From the NCBI RefSeq assembly GCF_025751515.1, contig NZ_JAOWLE010000008.1, positions 57,071 to 121,070 of the forward strand: a stretch of DNA of 64,000 bases, read 5' to 3'. Position 1 is the stretch's first letter. Each line of letters begins with the position of its first letter. The position numbers were made by a program, and so were the translations under genes. Below the pieces are notes generated by a model. The model made no database searches. It had not been told where the DNA came from and saw only the letters and a program-made list of their open reading frames with translations. Shown here piece by piece: positions 27,035-36,011 of this stretch. This DNA is from Actibacterium sp. XHP0104 (GTDB taxonomy: Bacteria; Pseudomonadota; Alphaproteobacteria; Rhodobacterales; Rhodobacteraceae).

Positions 27035-27664
27035 ATGCGTTGGGTGCTGGTGCTGCTGCTGACGGCCGGGCTGGCCCGGGCCGAGGGGGACAAGGCGGGC
27101 GATTTCGACTATTACCTGCTGTCGCTCAGCTGGTCGCCGACCTGGTGCGCGCTGGAAGGCGAGGCGCGCAACTCGCCGCAATGTGATGCGGGCGCGGGGT
27201 TCGGCTGGGTGCTGCACGGGCTTTGGCCGCAATATGAACAGGGCTGGCCCAGCCACTGCTATTCGACCCATCGCAACCCGTCGCGCAGCCAGACCGCCGC
27301 CATGGCCGATATCATGGGCACATCCGGCCTGGCCTGGTATCAGTGGAAAAAACACGGTCGCTGTTCCGGCCTGCCGGCGCAGGACTATTACGACCAGGCC
27401 CGCGCCGCCTATAACGCCGTCACCCGGCCCGAGGTATTCCGCCGCCTCAAAGGCCCGATCCGCCTGCCCGCCCGCGTGATCGAAGAGGCGTTCATCGCCG
27501 AGAACCCGCAGCTGTGGCCCGATGCGATCACCGTCACCTGCCGCGATAACCGCATCCAGGAGGTGCGCATCTGCCTGACCCGGGACCTGCAACCGCGCGA
27601 CTGCGGGGCCGACACGGTGCGCGACTGCACCCTGCCCCGCGCGCTGATGGATCCGGTCGACTGA
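27035..27664 (+). CDS. ribonuclease T2 family protein, secreted
   Basis: Endoribonuclease (209 residues) acting in the periplasm or outside. Signal peptide about residues 1-16 (LLLTAGLARA). Both catalytic segments are present: CAS I HGLWPQ at about 67-72 and CAS II WKKHGRC at about 106-112, each with its histidine, plus at least eight cysteines for disulfides. ATG at 27035 follows AGAGGAAAG. Likely supplies nucleotides from external RNA, which fits the CpdB-type nucleotidase elsewhere in the window. Divergent from trcR. Confidence 0.92.
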   Translation: MRWVLVLLLTAGLARAEGDKAGDFDYYLLSLSWSPTWCALEGEARNSPQCDAGAGFGWVLHGLWPQYEQGWPSHCYSTHRNPSRSQTAAMADIMGTSGLAWYQWKKHGRCSGLPAQDYYDQARAAYNAVTRPEVFRRLKGPIRLPARVIEEAFIAENPQLWPDAITVTCRDNRIQEVRICLTRDLQPRDCGADTVRDCTLPRALMDPVD

Positions 27665-27744
27665 CGCGAATTTCCCCGGAATCGGCGCCTTGTGCTATAG
27701 TTCCCCCGTCGCGACACGCGACTTTCCTTGGGGGGAACAATTCA

Positions 27745-28227
27745 ATGAAACAGTTACTATTCCTTGGCGCGGCAGCATTCTGCGCGCTCTCGCTGCCGAC
27801 TCAGGCCGAGCAAACCTACTCGAACACCGGCATGGCCAAGGCCAAGGTCATGTCGACGGTTCATGGTATAGGCGACGGCCACATGGTCATTCAGATCCAC
27901 AGCGAGTTCACCAATGTCACGACCGAGGACACCTCGAACCCGCTGAACGGCGCCTCGGGCCCCTGTTTCGGGTCGGTCGAAATCATCGTCCCGAATGTCA
28001 CAGGCGGCGGCCATTGCGTCTATACCGACACGCAGGGCGACATGGCTGTCCTGACCTGGACATCGACCCAATTGACCGAAGGCGGCGGCACCGCCGGGTC
28101 TTGGCAACTGACCGGTGGTAGCGGGAAATACGCAGGTGCCACGGGCGGTGGCGGCTACGCAACCACCACCGACAATGATGCTGGCATTCAGACCAACCAG
28201 ATCAGCGGCGACATCACCCTGCGCTGA
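27745..28227 (+). CDS. small secreted protein of unknown function
   Basis: 160 residues. A signal peptide spans about residues 1-21 (ending PTQA before EQTYSN). The mature part is rich in Thr, Gly and beta-forming residues with no helix-rich region; GGSGKYAGATGGGGY near residue 126 resembles a motif in allene-oxide-cyclase-like barrels, but I cannot confirm that. Two cysteines (about residues 72 and 91) could form a disulfide. It lies 80 bp after the RNase T2 gene on the same strand, convergent with the SpoIIAA-like gene. Confidence 0.65.
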   Translation: MKQLLFLGAAAFCALSLPTQAEQTYSNTGMAKAKVMSTVHGIGDGHMVIQIHSEFTNVTTEDTSNPLNGASGPCFGSVEIIVPNVTGGGHCVYTDTQGDMAVLTWTSTQLTEGGGTAGSWQLTGGSGKYAGATGGGGYATTTDNDAGIQTNQISGDITLR

Positions 28228-28236
28228 GCAGTCGCG

Positions 28237-28608
28237 TCAGGCGTTGATCCAGCTTTTGACGTCGTCCAGGTCATCGGTTTCAAAAACCTGCACATCCGCC
28301 GGGATCAGCGGGGCGAACAGCTTGACCCCCATCGCGATCCAGTCGGCATCGGTGACAATGGCGATGCGTTCAAAATCGCGGATATGCAGCAAACCCAGGC
28401 GGGCATCGTCCCAGGCCGCGCCTGCGGTAAAACCTTCGAACCCGTCGCCCAGCATATAGACCAGCCGCACCTTGCCGGTCTTGGCGATCTGTTCCTCGAC
28501 CATCGGCATCAATTCCTGCTCATACGCATCTGAATCGATCTTGCCGGTGGCGGTGACGGCCAGCACCGTATCGGGAAAACCCGGAAGCCGTCTGAAATGA
28601 CCTTTCAT
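28237..28608 (-). CDS. SpoIIAA-like (STAS/CRAL-TRIO fold) protein
   Basis: 123 residues; a full STAS-like domain. The LAVTATGKIDSDAYEQELMP start and ERIAIVTDADWIAMGVKLFA with the C-terminal VQVFETDDLDDVKSWINA are characteristic of SpoIIAA-like (DUF3478) proteins. The ATG at 28606-28608 has CAGGAGG upstream; the longer frame to 28659 is rejected. Role unknown, perhaps a lipid or protein binding domain. Single gene between convergent and tandem neighbours. Confidence 0.8.
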   Translation of the reverse strand: MKGHFRRLPGFPDTVLAVTATGKIDSDAYEQELMPMVEEQIAKTGKVRLVYMLGDGFEGFTAGAAWDDARLGLLHIRDFERIAIVTDADWIAMGVKLFAPLIPADVQVFETDDLDDVKSWINA

Positions 28609-28667
28609 GGCACCCTCCTGTCTTTGGGCCAGTATGCAGGCCCAAGGTAACGGCGCCATGATGTGGC

Positions 28668-29654
28668 TCAGATTTTCAGAACGATCTTGCCGATATGCTG
28701 ACTGCTCTCCATCCGCGCATGGGCTGCGGCGGCGGCCTCGAGGGCGAACGCGCTGTCCATCACAGGCGCGATCCGCCCGGCATCGAGCAGCGGCCAGACC
28801 TTTTCGCGCAGCTCATCCGCGATGCGCGCCTTGGCCAGATCCGATTGCGGCCGCAGGGTCGAGCCGGTGATCGTCAGCCGCCGCGCCATGACGACGGCGA
28901 AATTGATCTCGGCCTTGGGGCCCGACAGGAACGCGATATGCACCATGCGCCCGTCATCGGCCAGCGCGCGGATGTTGCGGGCGATATAGCTGCCGCCAAC
29001 CATGTCGAGGATCAGGTTCGCGCCGCCCTCGGCTTTCATCACTTCAACGAAATCCTCGTCGCGGTAATTGATCGCGCGCTCGGCCCCCAAGCCGCGGCAG
29101 ACCTGGCATTTGTCATCCGACCCCGCCGTGGTGAACACCCGCGCGCCAAAGGCATGGGCCAGCTGGATCGCGGTCGTGCCGATGCCGCTTGAGCCGCCAT
29201 GCACCAAAAACCGCTCGCCCGCCTGCAATCCGCCGCGCATGAACACGTTCGACCAGACGGTGAAAAAGGTTTCGGGCAGGCAGGCGGCCTGTTTCAGATC
29301 CATCCCCTTGGGCACCGGCAGGCAATGGGCGGCAGGCGTCGCCACGTATTCGGCATAGCCGCCACCGGGCAGAAGCGCGCAGACCTGATCGCCAATGGCC
29401 AGATCGCTAACGCCCTCGCCCAGCGCGACAACCTCGCCCGCGCCTTCCAGCCCCGGCAGGTCGGATGCCGTGGGCGGCGGTGCGTAAGACCCCGCCCGTT
29501 GCAGCGCATCGGGCCGGTTCACCCCGGCATAGGCCAGTTTCAGCACCACCTCGCCGGGCCGGGCCACGGGCACGGGGCGGCTGGTGGGCTGCAATACTTC
29601 GGGGCCGCCGGGCTGGGTGATCTCTACGGCGCGCATCATGTCGGGCAATGTCAT
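28668..29654 (-). CDS. NAD(P)H:quinone oxidoreductase (zinc-independent MDR, PIG3 type)
   Basis: 328-residue medium-chain dehydrogenase/reductase. N-terminal GroES-like domain with AYAGVNRPDALQRAG and a Rossmann domain with FLVHGGSSGIGTTAIQLA at about 140-157 for NADPH. The catalytic zinc cysteines of alcohol dehydrogenases are absent, as in quinone oxidoreductases. C-terminal AHARMESSQHIGKIVLKI is typical of the PIG3 branch. It sits 9 bp downstream of the COQ9 gene and is probably co-transcribed, which fits a link to quinone metabolism. Confidence 0.9.
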   Translation of the reverse strand: MTLPDMMRAVEITQPGGPEVLQPTSRPVPVARPGEVVLKLAYAGVNRPDALQRAGSYAPPPTASDLPGLEGAGEVVALGEGVSDLAIGDQVCALLPGGGYAEYVATPAAHCLPVPKGMDLKQAACLPETFFTVWSNVFMRGGLQAGERFLVHGGSSGIGTTAIQLAHAFGARVFTTAGSDDKCQVCRGLGAERAINYRDEDFVEVMKAEGGANLILDMVGGSYIARNIRALADDGRMVHIAFLSGPKAEINFAVVMARRLTITGSTLRPQSDLAKARIADELREKVWPLLDAGRIAPVMDSAFALEAAAAAHARMESSQHIGKIVLKI

Positions 29655-29663
29655 CGGGTCGTC

Positions 29664-30341
29664 TTATCCTTTTGAGAAATGTCCGGGCAGGTCGTCGCGT
29701 TTCGCCGCCGAGGGCGCACGCACCTTGCCGAAAATCGCGCCCAGCGGCTTGAACAGCGGGTTGTCGCGGGTTTTCGCCTTGAGCTTTTCGAACTGCATCA
29801 CGTTATCGATGCGCCGGTCGAGAAAGGCCCATGTGTTGGCATGATCGGGGCTGTCATCGCCCAGCCAGAACAGCACGGTCGCACTATAGACACCGGCCAG
29901 CGTGCCGCGTTTGGTATACCAGTTCACATCCTCGGATTTGTCGCCCAGCGCGTCCCAGATCGCATCGACCGTGCCCCAGATCGCGCGCGCGCCCTCGCCC
30001 GCGTTTTGCGGCAGGGAGAACAGCGTCGTGCCACGGCGCACCAGCTCGCGGTCCTCGACCGCCTCAAGCCGATAGCGCACCGCCGCCGCGATCCGGTCGC
30101 GAAAGCGCATGTCGGACAGGTCGGCCTCGGCCAGCCGGGCCAGCATCACCGCATCGCCCTGCCGATGATAGGCCAGCGCCAGATCCACCGCCCCGCGCGG
30201 AAAGGCGGCACGCGCCTGTGCCTCGGGGATGCCGGTATCGGCGGCCGCGGCCTTTAGCGTTGCCGCGCTCCAGCCATCGAACGCCACATGCGGCACGGCC
30301 GCATCCAGCAGGGTTTTCTGCACCTCGGTCAGATCGGTCAT
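29664..30341 (-). CDS. COQ9-family ubiquinone biosynthesis protein
   Basis: 225-residue lipid-binding accessory factor of ubiquinone synthesis (TetR-like fold). The N-terminal helices TLLDAAVPHVAFDGWSAATL and the C-terminal block WYTKRGTLAGVYSATVLFWL followed by AFLDRRIDNVMQFEK match COQ9. The ATG at 30339-30341 has AGGAGGGC upstream; an in-frame start 12 codons earlier is less likely. Followed by the quinone oxidoreductase gene; divergent from rpsU. The context supports a quinone-related role. Confidence 0.92.
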   Translation of the reverse strand: MTDLTEVQKTLLDAAVPHVAFDGWSAATLKAAAADTGIPEAQARAAFPRGAVDLALAYHRQGDAVMLARLAEADLSDMRFRDRIAAAVRYRLEAVEDRELVRRGTTLFSLPQNAGEGARAIWGTVDAIWDALGDKSEDVNWYTKRGTLAGVYSATVLFWLGDDSPDHANTWAFLDRRIDNVMQFEKLKAKTRDNPLFKPLGAIFGKVRAPSAAKRDDLPGHFSKG

Positions 30342-30370
30342 GATGCCCTCCTGTCGGTTTCCCCGGACTG

Positions 30371-30399
30371 TAGACAAGCTAGCGTCGCTTTGCTATATG
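30371..30399 (+). promoter_or_regulatory. sigma70-type promoter of rpsU
   Basis: TAGACA (30371-30376), 17-bp spacer, TATATG (30394-30399). Predicted start about 30406, giving a leader of about 47 nt before the rpsU ATG. Confidence 0.65.
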
Positions 30400-30438
30400 G
30401 CCACTTCCTGCAATTGACCGAAACTCCAAACTAGAAAG

Positions 30439-30452
30439 GTGGTGAAAACCAC
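30439..30452 (+). promoter_or_regulatory. hairpin at the rpsU ribosome binding site
   Basis: GTGGT (30439-30443), GAAA loop, ACCAC (30448-30452), immediately followed by the ATG. The stem takes in the edge of the AAAGGTGG ribosome site, so folding could restrict translation initiation. Confidence 0.55.
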
Positions 30453-30659
30453 ATGCAGGTTAGCGTTCGCGACAACAACGTCGATCAGGCCCTTCGTGCT
30501 CTGAAGAAAAAGCTTCAGCGTGAGGGTGTCTTCCGTGAAATGAAGCTCAAGCAGCATTTCGAGAAGCCGTCTGAGAAAAAAGCGCGCGAGAAGGCCGAAG
30601 CGATTCGCCGTGCTCGTAAGCTGGCACGCAAAAAAGCCCAGCGTGAAGGTATGCTCTAA
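30453..30659 (+). CDS. rpsU: 30S ribosomal protein S21
   Basis: 68-residue basic ribosomal protein that helps initiation-site selection near the anti-Shine-Dalgarno region of 16S r[23 protein letters not shown] at the start and Lys/Arg/Ala-rich C-terminal helices match the family. Codon use here is biased to highly expressed codons (for example CGT) unlike its neighbours. A GTGGT-GAAA-ACCAC hairpin (30439-30452) abuts the ATG and includes part of the AAAGG ribosome site. Monocistronic with a terminator. Confidence 0.97.
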   Translation: MQVSVRDNNVDQALRALKKKLQREGVFREMKLKQHFEKPSEKKAREKAEAIRRARKLARKKAQREGML

Positions 30660-30704
30660 GCATCCGATCGACAGGCGAACCGGGGCTCAGGCCCCAGTGC
30701 GACG

Positions 30705-30735
30705 ACCCCCGAGCGAAAGCCGGGGGTTTGTTGTT
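30705..30735 (+). terminator. rho-independent terminator after rpsU
   Basis: CCCCCG (30706-30711) pairs with CGGGGG (30721-30726), followed by TTTGTTGTTTTG. Located about 50 bp after the rpsU stop; a weaker GGGGC-TCA-GCCCC hairpin precedes it at about 30682-30695. Confidence 0.8.
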
Positions 30736-30779
30736 TTGAGGGGCATGAAATGGGCTGGCCGCAATGGCCAGCCATATGA

Positions 30780-32663
30780 TCACCCGATAACGGCGTCATC
30801 CTTGCGCTTGACCGCCACGATGCACGAACGCGGCAGGCCCGCGCCGTCGGGGAAGGTGCCGCCGGGGTGCTGGATGCCCACGAACAGGGTGCGGCGGTCG
30901 GCGGACCAGGTGATGCCCGTGACCTCGGACCCGTTCGGCCCGGTCAGGAAGCGCGCGATCTCGCCCGTCACCGGGTCGCCAACCAGCATCTGGTTGTTGC
31001 CCTGCCCGGCGAAATCGCCCTCGTTGCTGTCATTGCCGTCGGTCTGGATCCACAGCAGGCCCTTTTGGTCGAACATCATCCCGTCGGGCGAGTTGAACAT
31101 GTTGCCCGGCGTGACATTGGCCGAGCCGCCATAGGCGTCGCCATGCACGGTCGGGTTGCCGGCCATCACGTACAGATCCCAGTCGAAACCGCGGGCCGCA
31201 TGATCGCCGCCTTCGGGGCGCCAGCGCACGATCTGGCCGTATTTGTTGGCCTCGCGCGGGTTGGGGCCGTTGACCGAGGTGTCGTCGCCGCCGGCATTGG
31301 GCTTGATGCCGCGGTTCTTGTTGTTGGTCAGGGCGCAATAGGCCTCGGGCGCGACGGGGTTCACGGCGACCCATTCGGGGCGGTCCATGGTGGTGGCGCC
31401 CAGCGCGCTGGCGGCCTGGCGGGTCAGGATGGCGATCTCGGCCTCGGTCATGCCGGTGGCCTCGGGGGTCAGGGCCATCCATTCGCCGGTCTGGTCATCG
31501 CTGAACCGGGCGACATACAGCTGGCCCTCATCCAGCAGGGCCGAGGTATCGCCGCCCTCGGCATAGGGGGCGGTCGAGACGAACTTATACAGGAACTCGC
31601 CGCGCTCATCGTCGCCCATATAAACGACGACCTGGCCTTCCGAGGCCAAAACGCAAGCCGCGTTCTCATGCTTGAACCGGCCCAGCGCGGTGCGTTTCAC
31701 CGGGGTCGATTCCGGGTCGGCCGGGTCGATCTCGACGATATAGCCGTGGCGGTTGGGCTCGTTCACATTCTGCGACAGATCGAACCGCGGGTCATGCTGT
31801 TCATAGGCATAGCGACCCTCATGCCCGATGCCATAGCGCTTGAACGCCTCGGGCAGTTCCTGCGCCGCATCGGTCGAGCCGAAATAGCCGTTAAAGTTTT
31901 CCTCGCAGGTCAGGTAGGTGCCCCAGGGCGTTTTGCCCGCGCCACAGTTGTTGAGCGTGCCCAGAACCTGGGTGCCGGTCGCGTCGGCGGCGGTTTTCAG
32001 CAGGTCATGCCCCGCCGCCGGACCAGACAGGCGCATCGGCGTGTTGTGGGTGATGCGGCGGTTGAGCGGTGAATCGACCACCACCTGCCAACCGGCACCG
32101 GTTTCGGTGACTTCCATGATGCTGACGCCCTGGGTGTTCTGGATCTTCAGCACATCCTCGGCGCTGGCAGGCATGCCGCCGTCATTGTTGGGCAGGTTGA
32201 TCTTGAGATTGGCATATTCGTTGTTCACGGCGATCACCTGACGGTTACCGACCACGAACATCTCCATCCCGTCGGTGTTTTCACCGAAAGCCCGTTCCTG
32301 CGAGGCAGCGGTGCCGCCGGTCGCCGGATCGAACGCGCCAGCATCAGAAAACAGCGGATCGCCCCAGCGCACCAGAACTTCCCACTCATAGCCCTCGGGC
32401 ACGTGGATCGTGGCATCGGTCGCGATCGGAATCGGATTGAACCCAAAGCGCCCGCCCGGCCCCATCGCCCGCGCCGAGGTCGAGCCCATCAGCCCAGCCC
32501 CCATCGCCGCCGCGCCAGAACCAAAGGCCAGCACACCGCCCAGAAAGCCGCGACGCGACAGGGCGCGGTCAACCACATGGTCGAAATCACAGGTCTCAGG
32601 GCGCGGATCGCGCAGCTCGTCGAATTCGTCCCAGCTAAGATCCTGGGTGTTCTGATCCTTCAT
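30780..32663 (-). CDS. phoX: PhoX-family alkaline phosphatase, Tat-exported
   Basis: Periplasmic/extracellular phosphatase (627 residues, DUF839) hydrolysing phosphate esters; PhoX enzymes use Ca2+ and Fe3+. A twin-arginine motif SRRGFLGG at residues 36-43 is followed by a hydrophobic stretch to ARAMG, with the long N-terminal pre-region typical of PhoX. Family blocks: VNNEYANLKINLPNNDGG, CGAGKTPWGTYLTCEENFNG and the late TGITWSADRRTLFVGIQHPG. The ATG at 32661-32663 follows GGAGG; an in-frame ATG at 32681 is less likely. A weak Pho-box-like repeat lies upstream (32719-32736). Next to ppk2. Confidence 0.93.
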   Translation of the reverse strand: MKDQNTQDLSWDEFDELRDPRPETCDFDHVVDRALSRRGFLGGVLAFGSGAAAMGAGLMGSTSARAMGPGGRFGFNPIPIATDATIHVPEGYEWEVLVRWGDPLFSDAGAFDPATGGTAASQERAFGENTDGMEMFVVGNRQVIAVNNEYANLKINLPNNDGGMPASAEDVLKIQNTQGVSIMEVTETGAGWQVVVDSPLNRRITHNTPMRLSGPAAGHDLLKTAADATGTQVLGTLNNCGAGKTPWGTYLTCEENFNGYFGSTDAAQELPEAFKRYGIGHEGRYAYEQHDPRFDLSQNVNEPNRHGYIVEIDPADPESTPVKRTALGRFKHENAACVLASEGQVVVYMGDDERGEFLYKFVSTAPYAEGGDTSALLDEGQLYVARFSDDQTGEWMALTPEATGMTEAEIAILTRQAASALGATTMDRPEWVAVNPVAPEAYCALTNNKNRGIKPNAGGDDTSVNGPNPREANKYGQIVRWRPEGGDHAARGFDWDLYVMAGNPTVHGDAYGGSANVTPGNMFNSPDGMMFDQKGLLWIQTDGNDSNEGDFAGQGNNQMLVGDPVTGEIARFLTGPNGSEVTGITWSADRRTLFVGIQHPGGTFPDGAGLPRSCIVAVKRKDDAVIG

Positions 32664-32718
32664 GGGGAGGCCTCCATCCATCGGTGTTCCTTGCTGGCCG
32701 TGCGATTAGCAGCGCCGC

Positions 32719-32736
32719 GTAACCGGGATGTGACGG
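32719..32736 (-). promoter_or_regulatory. possible Pho box upstream of phoX
   Basis: On the minus strand CCGTCAC-ATCC-CGGTTAC has the 7-4-7 direct-repeat layout of PhoB sites, with 11 of 18 bases matching the E. coli consensus. It is 56-73 bp before the phoX start. Tentative. Confidence 0.35.
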
Positions 32737-32745
32737 CGAACGCCC

Positions 32746-33663
32746 TTAATAGACCTTGGGCACGTAAAGTTCCGGCGGCAAGACGCGGCGTTCGTAATCG
32801 GGGTTGAACACGCGCTCGGGCAACTCGACCTTTTCGTGCGGGATCTCGTGATAGGGAATGCGCGACAAGAGGTGCTCGATACAGTTCAGCCGCTCGCGTT
32901 TCTTATCGTTGCCCTCGACGATATACCACGGCGCCTCGGGGATGTTGGTGCGGGCGAACATCTCTTCCTTGGCCTTGGTATACTGTTCCCAGCGCACCCG
33001 GCTTTGCAGGTCCATGGGCGACAGTTTCCACTGTTTCATCGGGTCATGAACCCGCATGAGGAATCGCAGCTGCTGTTCCTCGTCGGTGATCGAGAACCAG
33101 TATTTCATCAAGATGATGCCGGAACGCACCAGCATCCGTTCAAATTCGGGAACGTCTTCGAAGAACTGTTCCACCTGGTCGGGCGTGGCAAAACCCATCA
33201 CCCGTTCAACCCCGGCGCGGTTGTACCACGACCGGTCGAACAGCACGATTTCACCGCCCGCAGGCAGGTGCGGCACGTAGCGCTGGAAATACCACTGGCT
33301 TTGCTCGCGCCGCGACGGCGCGGGCAGCGCGACCACGCGGGCGACGCGCGGGTTCAGCCGCTGGGTGATGCGTTTGATCACCCCGCCCTTACCGGCACTG
33401 TCACGGCCTTCCATGATGATCAGAACCTTGGCACCGGTATGCTGTACCCAATCCTGCAACTTGATCAGCTCGCCCTGAAGGCGCAGCAGGTTGCGGAAAT
33501 AGACCCGTCGATCCAGCATGTCGGGATGCTGTTCACGGTAGATCTTGCGGATCTCCATCGACAGCATCGGCTCGTTGAAATCGACCTCGATATCCTCGTC
33601 GAACGTGTCCTGAAGCTCGGCTTCGAGCCATTCCAGGTTGTCGTGTTCTTCGGGCTGGTCCAT
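32746..33663 (-). CDS. ppk2: polyphosphate kinase 2
   Basis: 305-residue class I PPK2, transferring phosphate between polyphosphate and nucleotides. P-loop GRDSAGKGG at about 88-96, Walker B-like FDRSWYNRAGVERVM at about 142-156, and C-terminal WYIVEGNDKKRERLNCIEHL are diagnostic. The acidic N-terminus (about 1-35) is common in the family. ATG at 33661-33663 follows AGAGGAG at somewhat long spacing; a longer frame to 33753 is rejected. It is upstream of phoX on the same strand with 82 bp between, so each may have its own promoter. Confidence 0.94.
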   Translation of the reverse strand: MDQPEEHDNLEWLEAELQDTFDEDIEVDFNEPMLSMEIRKIYREQHPDMLDRRVYFRNLLRLQGELIKLQDWVQHTGAKVLIIMEGRDSAGKGGVIKRITQRLNPRVARVVALPAPSRREQSQWYFQRYVPHLPAGGEIVLFDRSWYNRAGVERVMGFATPDQVEQFFEDVPEFERMLVRSGIILMKYWFSITDEEQQLRFLMRVHDPMKQWKLSPMDLQSRVRWEQYTKAKEEMFARTNIPEAPWYIVEGNDKKRERLNCIEHLLSRIPYHEIPHEKVELPERVFNPDYERRVLPPELYVPKVY

Positions 33664-33825
33664 GGGCGGATTACTCCTCTGACCGGTAATACAAATGCCA
33701 AGGGCGCGCCTTAGCATGGGTACATATATTTTTTGTGTCAGAGAATCATACAACCGCGCGACGGTGCAAGGGGGACGACGTCACGTTGGCACGACACAAT
33801 GCCGCGCCCTGACGGATCACGTCTG

Positions 33826-34290
33826 TCAAACCGGCAGCGCGGTCGTCTTGAACACCGTTTTCAAAGCAAAAGACGAATGCATCTGCGCCACCCCCGGCAG
33901 GCGGGTCAGGTGCCGGCGGTGAATGCGCGAGAAATCCTCGCTGTCGCGGGCCACGATCTTGAGCAGGTAATCGAAACTGCCCGCCATCAGGTGACATTCC
34001 AGCACATCCGGAATCATCGCCACCTCGCGTTCAAACCGGTCCAGCAACTCGTCCGACTGGCCCGACAGGGTGATCTCGACGAACACCGTGGTCGGCCGGC
34101 CCATCTTGCGCGCGTTCAACAGCGCCACGTAGTCGCGGATATACCCCTCGCGCTCCAGCCGCTGCACCCGCCGGTGACAGGCCGAGGGCGACAGATGCAC
34201 CTTTTCCGACAGCTCGGCATTGGTCATCCGCCCGGCCCGCTGCAAGGCATTGAGAATCCGCAGATCCGTATCGTCCAGCTCGCCATTCAC
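33826..34290 (-). CDS. Lrp/AsnC-family regulator, probably of ald
   Basis: 154 residues: N-terminal helix-turn-helix (DDTDLRILNALQRAGRMTNA followed by LSEKVHLSPSACHRRVQRLE) and a C-terminal RAM effector domain with VLECHLMAGSFDYLLKI. I choose the GTG at 34288-34290 (peptide VNGELDD) with GGAG 9-10 bp upstream; an ATG at 34323 would add residues over the operator region. It is divergent from ald; in several bacteria an Lrp-type protein adjacent to ald activates it in response to alanine. A quasi-palindrome at 34310-34348 may be the operator. Confidence 0.9.
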   Translation of the reverse strand: MNGELDDTDLRILNALQRAGRMTNAELSEKVHLSPSACHRRVQRLEREGYIRDYVALLNARKMGRPTTVFVEITLSGQSDELLDRFEREVAMIPDVLECHLMAGSFDYLLKIVARDSEDFSRIHRRHLTRLPGVAQMHSSFALKTVFKTTALPV

Positions 34291-34309
34291 GCAAAAATCT
34301 CCGAACTTT

Positions 34310-34348
34310 TTGCAATCATGCACAACAATTCTTCATGATGATGCGCAA
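34310..34348. promoter_or_regulatory. candidate operator between the Lrp regulator and ald
   Basis: An imperfect dyad with TTGC at 34310-34313 and GCAA at 34345-34348 as outer arms and CATG at 34317-34320 and 34334-34337 inside. Its location in the divergent spacer suits an Lrp-family site. Tentative. Confidence 0.4.
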
Positions 34349-34419
34349 ACCCGGAACAAATATCAAAACAATTCGAACCGGCGACAGGCACAATCAGATC
34401 AGCTGAACAGGAGGAACCC

Positions 34420-35538
34420 ATGCTGATCGGATGCCCGAAAGAGATCAAACCCCAGGAATTTCGCGTAGGCCTAACCCCCTATGCCGTGACCGAGGCCGTG
34501 GCCCACGGCCATGACGTGATCATCGAGAAAGGCGCCGGGCTGGGCTCGGGCTTTGACGATGCCGCCTATGTGGCCGCCGGGGCCGCCATCGTCGATACCG
34601 CGGACGAGGTGTTCGCCCGTGCCGAGATGGTCGTCAAGGTCAAGGAACCCCAGGCCGTCGAACGCAAGAAGCTGCGCGCCGATCAGGTGCTGTTCACCTA
34701 TCTGCACCTCGCCCCTGACCCGGATCAGACCCACGACCTGCTGGAAAGCGGCGTGACCGCCATCGCCTATGAAACCGTCACCGACCCGGCGGGAGGGCTG
34801 CCCCTGCTGGCACCCATGTCCGAGGTCGCGGGCCGCCTGGCCCCGCAGGTCGGCGCCTGGACCCTGCAAAAGGCCAATGGCGGGCGCGGCGTGCTGCTGG
34901 GCGGCGTTCCAGGCGTCGGCCCGGGCAAGGTCGTCGTGCTAGGCGGCGGCGTCGTCGGCACCAACGCGGCCCGTATCGCCGCCGGCATGGGCGCCGAGGT
35001 CACCGTTCTGGACAGATCTCTGCCCCGCCTGCGCTATCTCGATGACGTGTTCGGCGGCACCTTCCGCAACCGCTATTCCTCGGCCGGCGCGCTGGCCGAA
35101 CTGCTGCCCGAGGCCGACCTGATCATCGGTGCGGTGCTGATCCCCGGCGCCGCCGCGCCCAAACTGATCCGGCGCGAGCACTTGGCCCTGATGAAACCCG
35201 GCTCTGCCATCGTGGACGTGGCGATCGACCAGGGCGGCTGTGTCGAAACCGCCCGTGCAACCACCCACCAGGATCCGATCTATGAGGTCGATGGCATCAT
35301 GCATTACTGCGTGGCCAACATGCCCGGCGCCGTGGCACGGACCTCGACCATCGCCCTGGGCAACGCCACCATGCCCTTCATGCTGGCGCTGGCCGACAAG
35401 GGGTGGCGCCAGGCCTGCGCCGATGACCCGCACCTGCTGGCGGGGCTGAACACCCATGCCGGCCACCTGACCTATGACGCCGTGGGCGAGGCCCTGGGCA
35501 TCAAGGTCATGCCCGCCGAAACCGCCCTCGCGGCCTAA
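34420..35538 (+). CDS. ald: alanine dehydrogenase
   Basis: NAD-dependent oxidative deamination of L-alanine to pyruvate and ammonia, 372 residues. Start [20 protein letters not shown] is the family N-terminus with the substrate-binding arginine; catalytic lysine in VVKVKEPQ; Rossmann motif [20 protein letters not shown] at about 170-189; active-site histidine in [14 protein letters not shown]. Ribosome site AGGAGG. Divergent from an Lrp regulator and ended by a hairpin shared with mscL. Confidence 0.96.
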   Translation: MLIGCPKEIKPQEFRVGLTPYAVTEAVAHGHDVIIEKGAGLGSGFDDAAYVAAGAAIVDTADEVFARAEMVVKVKEPQAVERKKLRADQVLFTYLHLAPDPDQTHDLLESGVTAIAYETVTDPAGGLPLLAPMSEVAGRLAPQVGAWTLQKANGGRGVLLGGVPGVGPGKVVVLGGGVVGTNAARIAAGMGAEVTVLDRSLPRLRYLDDVFGGTFRNRYSSAGALAELLPEADLIIGAVLIPGAAAPKLIRREHLALMKPGSAIVDVAIDQGGCVETARATTHQDPIYEVDGIMHYCVANMPGAVARTSTIALGNATMPFMLALADKGWRQACADDPHLLAGLNTHAGHLTYDAVGEALGIKVMPAETALAA

Positions 35539-35539
35539 G

Positions 35540-35580
35540 AAAAAAAGGGCGCGGCGTTCCTCCCGCCGCGCCCTTGATCT
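35540..35580 (-). terminator. bidirectional terminator between ald and mscL
   Basis: GGGCGCGGCG (35547-35556) pairs perfectly with CGCCGCGCCC (35564-35573). On the minus strand it is followed by TTTTTTTCTT, directly after the mscL stop; on the plus strand the tract is weak (TTGATCTT). Confidence 0.85.
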
Positions 35581-36011
35581 TACTTCTTCAGCAGATCGCG
35601 AATTTCCGCCAGCAGCTCTTCCTGCGTCGGGGCCTTGGGCGCCTCGGGCTCGGGGGCAGCAGCTTCCTTGCGGATCGCCGCCTCTTTCACCTTGTTCACA
35701 TAGCGCACCAGCATGAACACGACGAAGGCGATGATCAGGAAATTCAGCCCCGCCATGATGAACGAGCCATAGGCAAACACCGCCGCCCCGGCCTCGCGCG
35801 CCTCAGCCAGCGAGGCATAGCCGCCCTCGCCCTTGAGAACGACGAACATGTTGGAAAAGTCGATCCCGCCAATGATCAAACCAATAATCGGGTTGATCAG
35901 GTCATCGACCATCGACTTGACGATCGCGGTAAAGGCCGCGCCCACGATGATACCCACGGCCATGTCCATCACATTGCCCCGGGCGATGAAATCCTTGAAC
36001 TCTTTCAGCAT
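35580..36011 (-). CDS. mscL: large-conductance mechanosensitive channel
   Basis: 143-residue pentameric inner-membrane channel that opens on hypo-osmotic stress. N-terminal amphipathic helix and TM1 in [20 protein letters not shown], a periplasmic loop rich in Gly/Ala, TM2 in [19 protein letters not shown], and the C-terminal bundle with [15 protein letters not shown]. The start at 36009-36011 matches the family; the longer frame to 36083 is rejected. Monocistronic, convergent with ald. Confidence 0.96.
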   Translation of the reverse strand: MLKEFKDFIARGNVMDMAVGIIVGAAFTAIVKSMVDDLINPIIGLIIGGIDFSNMFVVLKGEGGYASLAEAREAGAAVFAYGSFIMAGLNFLIIAFVVFMLVRYVNKVKEAAIRKEAAAPEPEAPKAPTQEELLAEIRDLLKK

